Below, one piece after another: positions 42,076-50,215 of a stretch of DNA of 64,000 nucleotides. The first letter of the stretch is position 1, and every line of letters begins with the position of its first letter. Source of the stretch: an uncultured Ruminococcus sp. (GTDB lineage: Bacteria > Bacillota > Clostridia > Oscillospirales > Ruminococcaceae); contig CALEPT010000122.1 of NCBI GenBank assembly GCA_937910385.1, positions 32,805 through 96,804 of the forward strand. The letters run 5' to 3'. Both the position numbers and the translations under genes were made by a program. The notes under the pieces were generated by a model. It was not told the origin of the DNA. It was given only the letters and a program-made list of their open reading frames with translations, and made no database searches.

Positions 42076-43647
42076 ATGCCAAAGGTGGCTATATACTGCC
42101 GACTGTCCATTGAGGACAGGGACAAGCTGAAAAACGACGACAGCCAGAGTATACAGAATCAGAAGTCCATGCTCCGCGACTACTGCAAGGAACGTGACTG
42201 GGAGATATACGATATTTACTGTGATGACGGCTACAGTGGCATTGACCGCAGCCGCCCCGAGTTCAATCGCCTGCTGCGTGATTGTGAAGCAGGTCACATC
42301 GACATAGTATTATGTAAAGACCAGTCCCGTTTCTCGCGTGATACCGTGGTGATAGAGCAATTCATCAATGACAAGTTCCTCGAATGGGGAATACGCTTCA
42401 TCGGAGTTGCGGACAATGCCGACTCCGAAAGCGAAAGCTACTCCACAATGCGTCTGTTCACAAGTGCCTACAACGAGATGTACGTCAAGGACATTTCCTC
42501 AAAAATCAGGCGTACTCTCGCATACAAGCGTGAGCAGGGACAGTTCATCGGTTCATTTGCTCCCTACGGCTATCAGATCGACCCCGACGATAAACATCAT
42601 CTCATCGTTGACGAGGAGACAGCTCCCGCTGTACGGCTGATATTTAATATGTATGTCAGCGGCGAGGGTTATCGCAGGATAGTCCAGCGGCTCAATGATG
42701 AGGGTATAGTCAGTCCCAGTGAATACAAGCGGCAAAAAGGTTCAAAATATGTTAACATCAATGCCGATTCAAGCCATTCCGGAGGACTATGGACACAATC
42801 CACTGTGGCAAGAATACTTGCCAACGAGATGTACACAGGTACTCTCGTGCAGGGAAAATCCCACCACATCAGCTACAAGAACAAGAAGCGAAAAAAGGTG
42901 GAGCAGGCTGACTGGGTACGTATCCCGAATGCACATGAACCAATAATAGATTCTGACACATGGTCACGAACACAGGAACGTCTTAACAGTCACGCAAGAG
43001 TAGGAAAACGCTCGCAGGAGCTGTCTCCTCTTTCGGGCAAGGTCAGATGTGCCGTCTGCGGACGTCCCATGAAGCGCAATGTCTACTACAACAAGGCTAA
43101 GACAATCAAGTATTACGGGCTGCAATGCGCCACCTACAAGACCGGTGCTATGAACTGCCCTAACAAGTCGAGCATCAGCGGTCTTGTACTTGAAAAGCAT
43201 ATTCTTGAAGAGCTGAATACCATTGTTGAGCGTTACTGTCAGGCTGACGAGATAGTATTCAGCAATATGTACAGTCAGCAGCTTCAAGAGCTCGAAAAAA
43301 ATCTTGAAAGGCTCAATGAAAAACATACTTCCGCGGAAAAACGTCTTGTTGCAATGTATAAGGATAAGCTGGACGGAATAATTTCCGGCGAAGAATACTC
43401 GCTGTTCCGGCAAAGTCTCAGCGAGGAAAAGGAAGATATTTTAAATCGTATCGACGAGGTGATCGAGCAGATCAAAGACTGCCGAAGACGTATGGAAAAT
43501 GCTGAGAGCCGGAAGGCTCTTATTGAAAAATATACCCACTTTGACAAGCTTGACCGAGCTGTTGCCGATGAGTTCATCGACTACATCGAGATAGGTACGA
43601 CCGATGAAAACGGTGAGCGTGAGATACATATACATTGGAAGCTGTAG
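42076..43647 (+). CDS. Large serine recombinase
   Basis: A 523-residue site-specific recombinase. Resolvase catalytic domain (about 1-150) with the nucleophile in VAIYCRLSIED (Ser10), SGIDRSRPEFNRLL and DQSRFSRD; recombinase domain (about 160-290; GQFIGSFAPYGY...); zinc ribbon (about 320-365; CAVCGRPM and two further Cys); and a coiled-coil C-terminus (about 390-490). Such enzymes move integrative elements. No attachment-site duplication or cargo was found around it, so it may be what is left of an element. The ATG at 42076 follows AAGGAGGTGAGG; a GTG lies 9 bases earlier. Confidence 0.93.
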   Translation: MPKVAIYCRLSIEDRDKLKNDDSQSIQNQKSMLRDYCKERDWEIYDIYCDDGYSGIDRSRPEFNRLLRDCEAGHIDIVLCKDQSRFSRDTVVIEQFINDKFLEWGIRFIGVADNADSESESYSTMRLFTSAYNEMYVKDISSKIRRTLAYKREQGQFIGSFAPYGYQIDPDDKHHLIVDEETAPAVRLIFNMYVSGEGYRRIVQRLNDEGIVSPSEYKRQKGSKYVNINADSSHSGGLWTQSTVARILANEMYTGTLVQGKSHHISYKNKKRKKVEQADWVRIPNAHEPIIDSDTWSRTQERLNSHARVGKRSQELSPLSGKVRCAVCGRPMKRNVYYNKAKTIKYYGLQCATYKTGAMNCPNKSSISGLVLEKHILEELNTIVERYCQADEIVFSNMYSQQLQELEKNLERLNEKHTSAEKRLVAMYKDKLDGIISGEEYSLFRQSLSEEKEDILNRIDEVIEQIKDCRRRMENAESRKALIEKYTHFDKLDRAVADEFIDYIEIGTTDENGEREIHIHWKL

Positions 43648-43751
43648 CGGTAGGCTGAAGACATTTCCCCAATATTCTTCTGCAAATGATTTGAAGATTT
43701 CGTAAATATTTCTCTCTGATAACAGCTTTGCCCGGTAATGTGTATTGTGAT

Positions 43752-44129
43752 TCAGCTTTCATTTTTTATCTTCTTACTAAGCGTTAGTATCTCATCCTTT
43801 ACCTTTTCACGGCTGCGCTTGGTGACAGACTTGCTTACAGGTGTTGCAATTCCGGCGGTCGCAAGTCCTATTATCCCCATTACAAGTCCGAGAATAAAAT
43901 GATCGAAGCTAAGAACAAGTATGATCCCTATGATCAATATCAGTATCCCCGAAAGACCTACCGCAATACCTGCGATCGTTCCGGGAAGCTCTGCCCTGCG
44001 GTCGAGCCTTTTCAGCTTTTCAAGATCACTGTCGGGTCTGATATCAGTCTGAAGATATTTTGCAGCTATTTTATCGACTTCGCTGTTTTTTGCAGGCGAG
44101 TAGCTGTAGGTGAATTTATCGTCATTCAT
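43752..44129 (-). CDS. Small membrane protein in a two-component operon
   Basis: A 125-residue protein with a soluble N-terminus (about 1-50, SPAKNSEVDKIAAKYLQ) and two hydrophobic helices (about 50-72 and 77-97), ending in a basic tail. It overlaps the histidine kinase gene by 8 bases and is last in the operon. No family is recognised. It may be a target or accessory of the kinase. Confidence 0.7.
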   Translation of the reverse strand: MNDDKFTYSYSPAKNSEVDKIAAKYLQTDIRPDSDLEKLKRLDRRAELPGTIAGIAVGLSGILILIIGIILVLSFDHFILGLVMGIIGLATAGIATPVSKSVTKRSREKVKDEILTLSKKIKNES

Positions 44130-45204
44130 TAGTTGTCACGCTCCTAACATTGTTTTGAACACCGCTCAATATCACGGTAAATGTGCTGCCCTTGCCGAGC
44201 TCTGAGGATACGGTTATCACTCCGCCGGTAATGTCGATTATACGCTTCACAAGTGCCAGTCCCAGTCCGTTGCCCTTTGCAGCGTGAGAGGTATCTCCTT
44301 GATAGAATTTATCGAAAATGTGCCGGCCGGTTTTGCTGTCTATACCGCAGCCGGTATCGGAAACGCTTACCGCCGCATTGCCGTTTTGCTTCATGACTCT
44401 CACACTGACAGTCCCTCTCTCGTCTGTGAACTTTATAGCATTTGAAAACAGATTGTTCCACACAAGGCTCAGAAGCTCGGGGTCTGCATTGATGATGATG
44501 TCTTCGTCTATTTCTGCCTCTATATCAATGTTCTTTTTCTCCCACTCGGTCTCAAATTCAAGCAGACACTCGCATATCTGCTCGCCGAGGTCAAAGGTCT
44601 GACTTTCGGGAAAAATTTGCTGATTTTCGAGCTTGTTGAGCTTCAGGATATTTGTGATAAGTGACGCAAGCCGCTTTGTTGAATCGCTTATAGCCTCCGC
44701 ATATACAAGTCTGTCGGATTCGGGGAGATCAGGCGATTTTAAAAGTGTCGCGTAGTTTTGAATGACCGCAAGTGGCGTTTTCATCTCATGGGAAACGTTT
44801 GAAACAAAATCCGTCCGCAGCGTTTCGACTCCCGACAGCTCATCAGCCATTTTATTAATGCTCTCAATTATTATGTTATACTGATTTCCGCCGAGAGGAT
44901 CGGCAAATGGACTTATTCTCTCGGTGAGTTCGCCGTCCGTTATTTTTTTCAGTCCCTCAGAAATACGTTTTACAGGACGGTCAATGGTGAGCTTTTTCCT
45001 CAGTTTATCTGTCAGCCATGCAAGAAATGCAATAAAAACCGCATTCCCGAATGTCAAAAAAGCGCTTTTTCTTATGGTATTCTTTGGAATATCAAGTCCC
45101 TGAAAAAACAGTATAAATGATGCCGTCAGCACGAATGAAATAAAAAAAAGTATGGCAAGATACTGCAATACCGAAAGCAGCTTTGTACGCCAATCGCCTT
45201 TCAT
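44122..45204 (-). CDS. Two-component sensor histidine kinase
   Basis: A 360-residue membrane kinase. Two helices (about 12-34 and 43-63) with almost no extracellular loop, so it probably senses in or near the membrane; HAMP (about 65-120); HisKA with FVSNVSHEMKTPLAVIQNYATLL (phosphoacceptor H about 138); and HATPase_c with NLFSNAIKFTDERG (N box), VSDTGCGI (G1) and GNGLGLALVKRI (G2). All motifs are intact. The ATG overlaps the regulator stop by four bases (ATGA). The short-loop design resembles intramembrane-sensing kinases that answer to envelope stress. Confidence 0.93.
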   Translation of the reverse strand: MKGDWRTKLLSVLQYLAILFFISFVLTASFILFFQGLDIPKNTIRKSAFLTFGNAVFIAFLAWLTDKLRKKLTIDRPVKRISEGLKKITDGELTERISPFADPLGGNQYNIIIESINKMADELSGVETLRTDFVSNVSHEMKTPLAVIQNYATLLKSPDLPESDRLVYAEAISDSTKRLASLITNILKLNKLENQQIFPESQTFDLGEQICECLLEFETEWEKKNIDIEAEIDEDIIINADPELLSLVWNNLFSNAIKFTDERGTVSVRVMKQNGNAAVSVSDTGCGIDSKTGRHIFDKFYQGDTSHAAKGNGLGLALVKRIIDITGGVITVSSELGKGSTFTVILSGVQNNVRSVTTNE

Positions 45205-45872
45205 TTAAGCACCGCCTTATAACCTAATCCGTGGACTGTTACGATCTCAAATTCGTCACAGTCCTCAAATTTTTCCCTCAGCTTTCTCATGTATACGTCC
45301 ACTGACCGCAGCCCCGAGGTAGCTTCAATATCCCAGAATTCATTCATAAGCTGCGAGCGTGTAAAGGTCTTTTTCGGATTGGAAAGCAGCTTGTAAAGCA
45401 GGTTGAATTCACGGACAGTAAGCGGTATCTCCTCGCCGTTATAAATGCAGCTTTGTTCTTCCTCATTCATGGTCAGTTCGCCTACAGTAAGCTCCCTGTC
45501 TGCGCTGATATTTGCTCTGCGCATGATCGCGCCGATCTTTAGTATCAGCTCCTCCAGATTTATGGGTTTCACAAGATAATCGTCAATGCCCAGCCGATAG
45601 CCTTTCTGCATGGACTTCATATCGTCCTTGGCGGTCATGAAAATTATTGGGATATCCTTGTTCAGTCCGCGAACTGTCTCAGCGAATTCAAAGCCGTCTA
45701 TATTAGGCATCATTATATCCGAGATTATCATTTCAAAATTACTGCCGTACATGGCATCATAGGCGTCCACTGCATTCAGGCAGCCCACAGCTTCAAAGCC
45801 GTTTAAATTCAGATATTTGCAGACGGTGGAGTTAAGCTCTTTATCGTCCTCAACAACTAATATTTTTACCAT
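45201..45872 (-). CDS. OmpR-family response regulator
   Basis: A 223-residue regulator. Receiver domain with VKILVVEDDKEL, the phosphoacceptor in MIISDIMMPNIDGFEF (Asp about 51), FMTAKDD and DDYLVKPINL; and a winged-helix DNA-binding domain (about 128-223) with LTVREFNLLYKLLSNPKKTFTRSQLM and SVDVYMRKLREKF. The ATG at 45872 has CGGAG upstream; a TTG 9 bases earlier opens the frame. It is divergent from the acyltransferase gene, whose promoter carries three 11-bp-spaced direct repeats, a pattern typical for this family's binding sites. Confidence 0.94.
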   Translation of the reverse strand: MVKILVVEDDKELNSTVCKYLNLNGFEAVGCLNAVDAYDAMYGSNFEMIISDIMMPNIDGFEFAETVRGLNKDIPIIFMTAKDDMKSMQKGYRLGIDDYLVKPINLEELILKIGAIMRRANISADRELTVGELTMNEEEQSCIYNGEEIPLTVREFNLLYKLLSNPKKTFTRSQLMNEFWDIEATSGLRSVDVYMRKLREKFEDCDEFEIVTVHGLGYKAVLK

Positions 45873-45920
45873 TTCTATCAACTCCGGTGGTTTTATTATG
45901 GTTTTATTAATGTCTGCTCA

Positions 45921-46038
45921 ACAACTAAAAATTGGCTTAATATAGCTTTTTAAAGCCAATTTTTAGTTGTCAAAGCGCAAGAAAAAACAAAGATATTGAT
46001 AGTTTTTCTTGCGCTTTGTTTTGCCCTTTAGGGCAAAA
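45921..46038 (+). repeat. Train of three perfect or near-perfect hairpins
   Basis: H1: 18-bp arms at 45921-45938 and 45953-45970 (ACAACTAAAAATTGGCTT and its complement). H2: about 16-bp arms at 45971-45986 and 46003-46018 (CAAAGCGCAAGAAAAA). H3: TTTTGCCC/GGGCAAAA at 46019-46038. They abut each other in the divergent region between the response regulator and the acyltransferase. Confidence 0.8.
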
Positions 46039-46063
46039 TGAGCTTGACATCAAGAAATGTGAC

Positions 46064-46141
46064 GCGCAAATTCCCTATATTATAAAGAATTTGCGCTCCC
46101 CGAACGAAGTTCGGGGCAATAACCGCCTTACGGCGGTTATT
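46064..46141 (+). repeat. Three-hairpin element, copy 2
   Basis: Stems GCGCAAATTC/GAATTTGCGC (46064-46096), CCCCGAAC/GTTCGGGG (46098-46116) and AATAACCGCC/GGCGGTTATT (46118-46141). Same order, spacing and flanks as copy 1 at 25465-25542, with paired changes in the second stem (CTGAAC/GTTCAG against CCGAAC/GTTCGG). It continues the hairpin train that starts at 45921. Confidence 0.8.
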
Positions 46142-46202
46142 GATGACACATTTATTATAGCATAACATTTGAGCAAAATCAATTGATTTCTGCCGTTTTA
46201 AC

Positions 46203-46251
46203 ATTTCTCAAACATTTCAAAAACATCTCGCAAACAATCGGGTGGTAGAAT
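46203..46251 (+). promoter_or_regulatory. Promoter with triple AAACA direct repeat (acyltransferase gene)
   Basis: AAACA at 46210, 46221 and 46232 (exact 11-bp spacing), 9 bases, then a -10 TAGAAT (46246-46251). The 42 bases 46203-46244 are identical to 47888-47929. No -35 box is needed in this layout, which suggests an activator-dependent promoter. Confidence 0.75.
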
Positions 46252-46289
46252 ACAGACATACCAAACAAAATGAAAGCGAGGAAAATGAT

Positions 46290-47819
46290 ATGAGCACAAT
46301 GACTGTAAACAGAGAAAAGGTAAGAGCGGGTCAACCCTATCTGTACAGAGAAAACGGTCTGCCAAGTGAGGTCTATGAAATAAGAATGAATAACGAGGTA
46401 GACCACTCGGCTCTGAGCACTGCACTTGAAGAGACTATCGAACGCTATCCCTACTTCAAGGTGAGATATGAGGAGCATGATGGAGATTTCTATGCGGTGG
46501 AAAACGATCTGCCGCTTGAAGCTTTTGAAAGCGAGGAGCTTATTCCACTCGGAGGAACGGAGAACAATTATTATCTGATAGGAGTCACACATCACGGAAA
46601 GAGTATCAACGTTTCATTCCACCACGGACTTGCCGACGGCAGAGGAGTCAAGAGCTTTGTTGAAACGCTTATCTATTACTATTGTCGGGCAGCGTACGGC
46701 AGCAGTGCAGACAGAGATGGCATTCTCACGAGCACTGTGCCTATGACCTGCGCAGAGAGCACAGAGCCATGCGGACAAAAATACCCGGTCGACCGCAGCT
46801 CACTAAAAAAGATCGAGGGCATTTCAAGAAAGGGCTTTACCCTGCCCGAAACGAAGGCGCAGAAGTCTGCTCACAGACGATATGAGCTGAAATTCCCTCA
46901 GAAAGACTTTATCAGACTTTGTAAGGATAACGGTGCTTCTCCCATTGTTATGCTCAGCGTTATGATGAGCAGAGCAATTCGCGAGCTTTACCCGGAAAGC
47001 AATGAGGTCATAAACAGCAATTTCCCTGTAGATGCAAGAGCTGCTCTGGGCTGTGAGAATACGTATAAGAACTGTGTAAAGAGCATAAGCCTGCCTTACG
47101 GTGAGCATGAGCTGGAAATGTCAACGGAAGAGCTTTGCAGATACTACAAGTCGCTCATGAACGAGCAGAGAGCACCGGAGCGCTGCAAGGACGAATTCAA
47201 CAAGATCATCACGCTCCTGAATGCTGTGAGTCACCTTCACTCCTTTAAGAAAAAGCGCATGATAATGAAGTTTCTTGATAATCTGAAGCTTGACACTTAT
47301 CTTATCAGCTATATCGGGCAGTTCACTCTGAACGAGAATGAGCGCTATGTTGAGTCGATACATCTTTACTCCGACTGTTCAGCCGGACTTGTAATGAACA
47401 TGACATGTCAGTGCGGATATTTTTGCATTGACTTTGTGCAGGATTTTGAGGGAGATAAGTATGTAAATGCACTGACAAGGCAGTTTGAACAGGCAAGTAT
47501 AGAGCTTTCTGTATCAGATGAGATCGTATTTTCAACGCCCTGCGACACGCTGATGAGGGATATGCCTGCCGAAGCTCAGATCAATACAGACTGCGAGAGC
47601 CTTATGGAGAAGACCATTTCAGCAAACGTTAATGCGTACCGCTTTATCGAGCGCAAGACCATAGATGGGTATACGGCGATAGAAAACGCCTTTGTAAAGG
47701 CGTTCCTGCTCAAAGACGGAGAAACAATAAAAGACGCAAAGCTGCGTCTCGCTGATGAGCAAGTCGAGCGGAGTATCGCAAAAAAGGAAGCTCTCACGCG
47801 GCTTTATCATATCGCGTAA
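46290..47819 (+). CDS. Condensation-domain-like acyltransferase
   Basis: A 509-residue soluble protein of the CoA-dependent acyltransferase/condensation fold. The key motif HHXXXDG is intact as FHHGLADGRG (about residue 107), with the RYPYFKVRYEE entrance typical of this fold, and ADGRGVKSFVETLIYYY after it. Stand-alone members include alcohol acetyltransferases and PapA-type lipid acyltransferases. No carrier-protein or adenylation domain is in this window, so a peptide synthetase role is unlikely. The ATG at 46290 is 8 bases after GCGAGG; the frame is open from 46242, which is promoter. It is followed by two dehydrogenases under a matching promoter. Substrate unknown. Confidence 0.8.
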   Translation: MSTMTVNREKVRAGQPYLYRENGLPSEVYEIRMNNEVDHSALSTALEETIERYPYFKVRYEEHDGDFYAVENDLPLEAFESEELIPLGGTENNYYLIGVTHHGKSINVSFHHGLADGRGVKSFVETLIYYYCRAAYGSSADRDGILTSTVPMTCAESTEPCGQKYPVDRSSLKKIEGISRKGFTLPETKAQKSAHRRYELKFPQKDFIRLCKDNGASPIVMLSVMMSRAIRELYPESNEVINSNFPVDARAALGCENTYKNCVKSISLPYGEHELEMSTEELCRYYKSLMNEQRAPERCKDEFNKIITLLNAVSHLHSFKKKRMIMKFLDNLKLDTYLISYIGQFTLNENERYVESIHLYSDCSAGLVMNMTCQCGYFCIDFVQDFEGDKYVNALTRQFEQASIELSVSDEIVFSTPCDTLMRDMPAEAQINTDCESLMEKTISANVNAYRFIERKTIDGYTAIENAFVKAFLLKDGETIKDAKLRLADEQVERSIAKKEALTRLYHIA

Positions 47820-47887
47820 TATAACAGATCAGGCTTTGAGATATTTCTCAAAGCCTGTTTATTCTTTGCAAATTCTTGCTTTTTAAT

Positions 47888-47936
47888 ATTTCTCAAACAT
47901 TTCAAAAACATCTCGCAAACAATCGGGTGATAAAAT
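47888..47936 (+). promoter_or_regulatory. Promoter with triple AAACA direct repeat (dehydrogenase pair)
   Basis: AAACA at 47895, 47906 and 47917, 9 bases, then -10 TAAAAT (47931-47936). A second exact copy of the 42-bp block upstream of the acyltransferase gene, with the same distance to the -10 box. Confidence 0.75.
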
Positions 47937-47982
47937 ACAGAAAATGAAACAAACCACACAAACAATAACGGAGGAAATGATT

Positions 47983-48990
47983 ATGGAAAAGATGTATCTT
48001 GTAACAGGTGCGGCGGGATTTTTAGGCGGAACGGTTTGCCGTCAATTGATCGAACGGGGCGACAGGGTAAGAGCCTTTGTGCTCCCGAATGACCCGGCGA
48101 TGAAGTTCGTTCCGGAGGAAGCCGAGATAGTGACGGGCGACCTCTGCAACATTGAATCGCTTGAACGATTCTTCACAGTTCCCGAAAATACCGAGACTAT
48201 TGTTCTTCATATTGCAAGCATTGTTACTGTCAACCCTGATTTCAGCCAAAAGGTCATGGACGTGAATGTAGGCGGAACTGAAAATATCATCGACAAATGC
48301 CTGGCTCACCCGGAGTGCAAAAAGCTTGTATATTGCAGCAGCACAGGCGCTATTCCTGAGCGGCAGAAGGGTACGGCTATTCGCGAGGTAGGTGATTTTG
48401 ATGACAGCAAGGTCATCGGCTGCTACAGTCAGTCTAAAGCAATAGCAACACAGTCAGTGCTTGATGCGGTAAAAAACAGAGGTCTGAATGCCAGCGTTGT
48501 CCACCCCAGTGGCATTCTCGGTCCGGAGGATTACGCGGTCGGTGAAACAACAAGTACGCTTATAAAAATAATAAGCGGCGATATGCCAATGGGCATTGAC
48601 GGCTCGTTCAATCTTTGCGATGTACGTGACCTTGCAAGAGGAACTATTCTTGCAGCTGACAATGGCAGAAAGGGCGAATGCTATATCCTCGCCAATGACG
48701 AGGTGTCATTCAAGGATTTCTCAAAGCTGGTCTGCGAGGAAAGCGGCTGTAAGCCGGTCAAGATGTTTCTCCCTATCGGACTTGCTGATCTGCTCGGGAA
48801 AACAATGGAGAAAAAGGCGAAGCGTAAGGGCGAAAAGCCGATGATGACCTCATTCTCGGTATATAATCTTGCACGCAACAATACCTTTGATTCAAGCAAG
48901 GCAAGGCGTGAGCTTGGCTATACCACACGCTCCTACCGCGAGACTATCCACGATGAGATCACATGGCTCAAAGCCGAGGGAAAAATATAA
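47983..48990 (+). CDS. Extended short-chain dehydrogenase (NAD-dependent epimerase/dehydratase family)
   Basis: A 335-residue cytosolic enzyme with a Rossmann start (MYLVTGAAGFLGGTVCRQL), the NVGGTENIIDKCL segment, and the catalytic set Ser in KLVYCSSTGAI and Tyr-x3-Lys in CYSQSKAIA. The closest broad group is the dihydroflavonol-4-reductase/3-beta-hydroxysteroid dehydrogenase-like extended SDRs, which reduce carbonyls of hydrophobic molecules. The ATG at 47983 is 8 bases after GGAGG. It is preceded by the 42-bp regulatory block and followed 12 bases later by another SDR. Confidence 0.87.
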   Translation: MEKMYLVTGAAGFLGGTVCRQLIERGDRVRAFVLPNDPAMKFVPEEAEIVTGDLCNIESLERFFTVPENTETIVLHIASIVTVNPDFSQKVMDVNVGGTENIIDKCLAHPECKKLVYCSSTGAIPERQKGTAIREVGDFDDSKVIGCYSQSKAIATQSVLDAVKNRGLNASVVHPSGILGPEDYAVGETTSTLIKIISGDMPMGIDGSFNLCDVRDLARGTILAADNGRKGECYILANDEVSFKDFSKLVCEESGCKPVKMFLPIGLADLLGKTMEKKAKRKGEKPMMTSFSVYNLARNNTFDSSKARRELGYTTRSYRETIHDEITWLKAEGKI

Positions 48991-49002
48991 GGAGGCCGTA
49001 TC

Positions 49003-49821
49003 ATGTCAGATGTATGCGTTATCACAGGCGGCGGCAGCGGCATGGGGCTTGCTGCGGCTAAATTCATGCCAAAGGAGAAAATCATACTGATCGCCGGCAG
49101 AACTGAGTCAAAGCTTGCAAAAGCCACAGACGAGCTGAAGACTCTGGGCTATCAGGCTTACTTCAAGACCTGCGACACCTCAGATCGCAAAAGTGTCCGT
49201 GAGCTTGCGGAATATGCCGCCTCGCTGGGTACGGTAAGAAATGTCATCAATGCCGCAGGACTTTCTCCGGCAATGGCAAAGCCCGAGCAGCTCATTAGGG
49301 TAAACGCTCTCGGCACTGTGTATGTCAATCAAGAATTCGCCGGAGTTATGAGCGAGGGCGGAGCGATAGTTGATGTTTCCTCTAATTCTGCTTATGCGCT
49401 GCCGAAAATAATTATCCCCAGGAGTGCATACAAGCTTGCAGATACGAATGAAAAGGAATTTTTGAATAGAATGATAAAGCGCAGCAGTCTGCCAAAGGGA
49501 GACTATGAAAAATCGGGGCTTGCTTATGCACTATCAAAGAATTTTGCAGTCTGGTATGCGCAGAAATCGGCGTTTGAGCTTGGTAAAAAAGGAATAAGGG
49601 TAGTTTCTCTCAGTCCGGGACTTATCGCTACGGATATGGGAAATCTTGAAGCTGGGGAAGGCGAGAAAATGCTGAAATTCGGTGCAGAACAGCGAATGGG
49701 AACTCCCGAGGAACTTGGGTTTGCGATAGCAACAGCTGCCGACGAGCGCAACGGCTATCTCGCAGGAGTGGACATTCTCTGCGACGGCGGCTGTACAAAC
49801 GGTAAGCGATTCAAGGCGTGA
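49003..49821 (+). CDS. Classical short-chain dehydrogenase/reductase
   Basis: A 272-residue NAD(P)-dependent oxidoreductase: TGGGSGMGLAAAKFM nucleotide loop, NAAG motif in NVINAAGLS, catalytic Ser in IVDVSSNSAYA, Tyr-x3-Lys in LAYALSKNFAVWYA, and SLSPGLIATDMG. An insert between the Ser strand and the Tyr helix (about 130-165) makes it slightly longer than typical. The ribosome binding site is AAGGAGG. With the preceding SDR and the acyltransferase it seems to form one pathway that modifies and acylates an unknown alcohol or ketone. Confidence 0.9.
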   Translation: MSDVCVITGGGSGMGLAAAKFMPKEKIILIAGRTESKLAKATDELKTLGYQAYFKTCDTSDRKSVRELAEYAASLGTVRNVINAAGLSPAMAKPEQLIRVNALGTVYVNQEFAGVMSEGGAIVDVSSNSAYALPKIIIPRSAYKLADTNEKEFLNRMIKRSSLPKGDYEKSGLAYALSKNFAVWYAQKSAFELGKKGIRVVSLSPGLIATDMGNLEAGEGEKMLKFGAEQRMGTPEELGFAIATAADERNGYLAGVDILCDGGCTNGKRFKA

Positions 49822-49865
49822 TAAAAGAGGAAGTGGATGCCAGATAGTTATGATATGAACTATGT

Positions 49866-50051
49866 TTAAGTTGACCCGCCGTGCCCTGCGTCCAGGATAA
49901 TGACCGGCGTTTCGCTCATCTCTCCGGTAAGAGAGGCGGGAACAGCGCCGGACTCCTCGTGTTTGCTGAGCTTAGCGCCTGCACCTATCGCAGTCATCAC
50001 GCACCCGAAAACTATCGCGCCACTGATGATACGTCGTTTTGTTTTGTTCAT
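49866..50051 (-). pseudogene. N-terminal fragment of an N-acetylmuramoyl-L-alanine amidase
   Basis: A 61-residue frame with a signal-anchor helix (MNKTKRRIISGAIVFG...) and the very start of an Amidase_3 domain (PVIILDAGHGGST) that stops right after the first zinc-binding His. A good ribosome binding site (GAGGTGAG) and start are kept. The remaining about 160 residues are missing. A separate amidase catalytic part without an N-terminus sits at 35189-35836. The fragment converges on the dehydrogenase operon and is back to back with cas3. Confidence 0.8.
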
Positions 50052-50131
50052 ATTTCTCACCTCGCGATATAATATGCGGACAGACAGTGGAATATGACGA
50101 TGATCTGATAACATTTTATCAGGTGTATATA

Positions 50132-50160
50132 TTGACAAAAAAATGCACTTATGTTATAAT
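50132..50160 (+). promoter_or_regulatory. Promoter of the cas operon
   Basis: TTGACA (50132-50137), 17-base spacer, TATAAT (50155-50160), full consensus, 55 bases before the cas3 start. Confidence 0.92.
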
Positions 50161-50215
50161 TTATTATGTAACACACACAAAACTCCATCTGTTATGAAAC
50201 CAAGGGAGGGTGAAT

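Noticed and set aside
42067..43751. A complete integrative element around the serine recombinase
   Set aside because: Flanks were inspected for direct repeats and cargo genes; none are convincing, and the genes on both sides look chromosomal.
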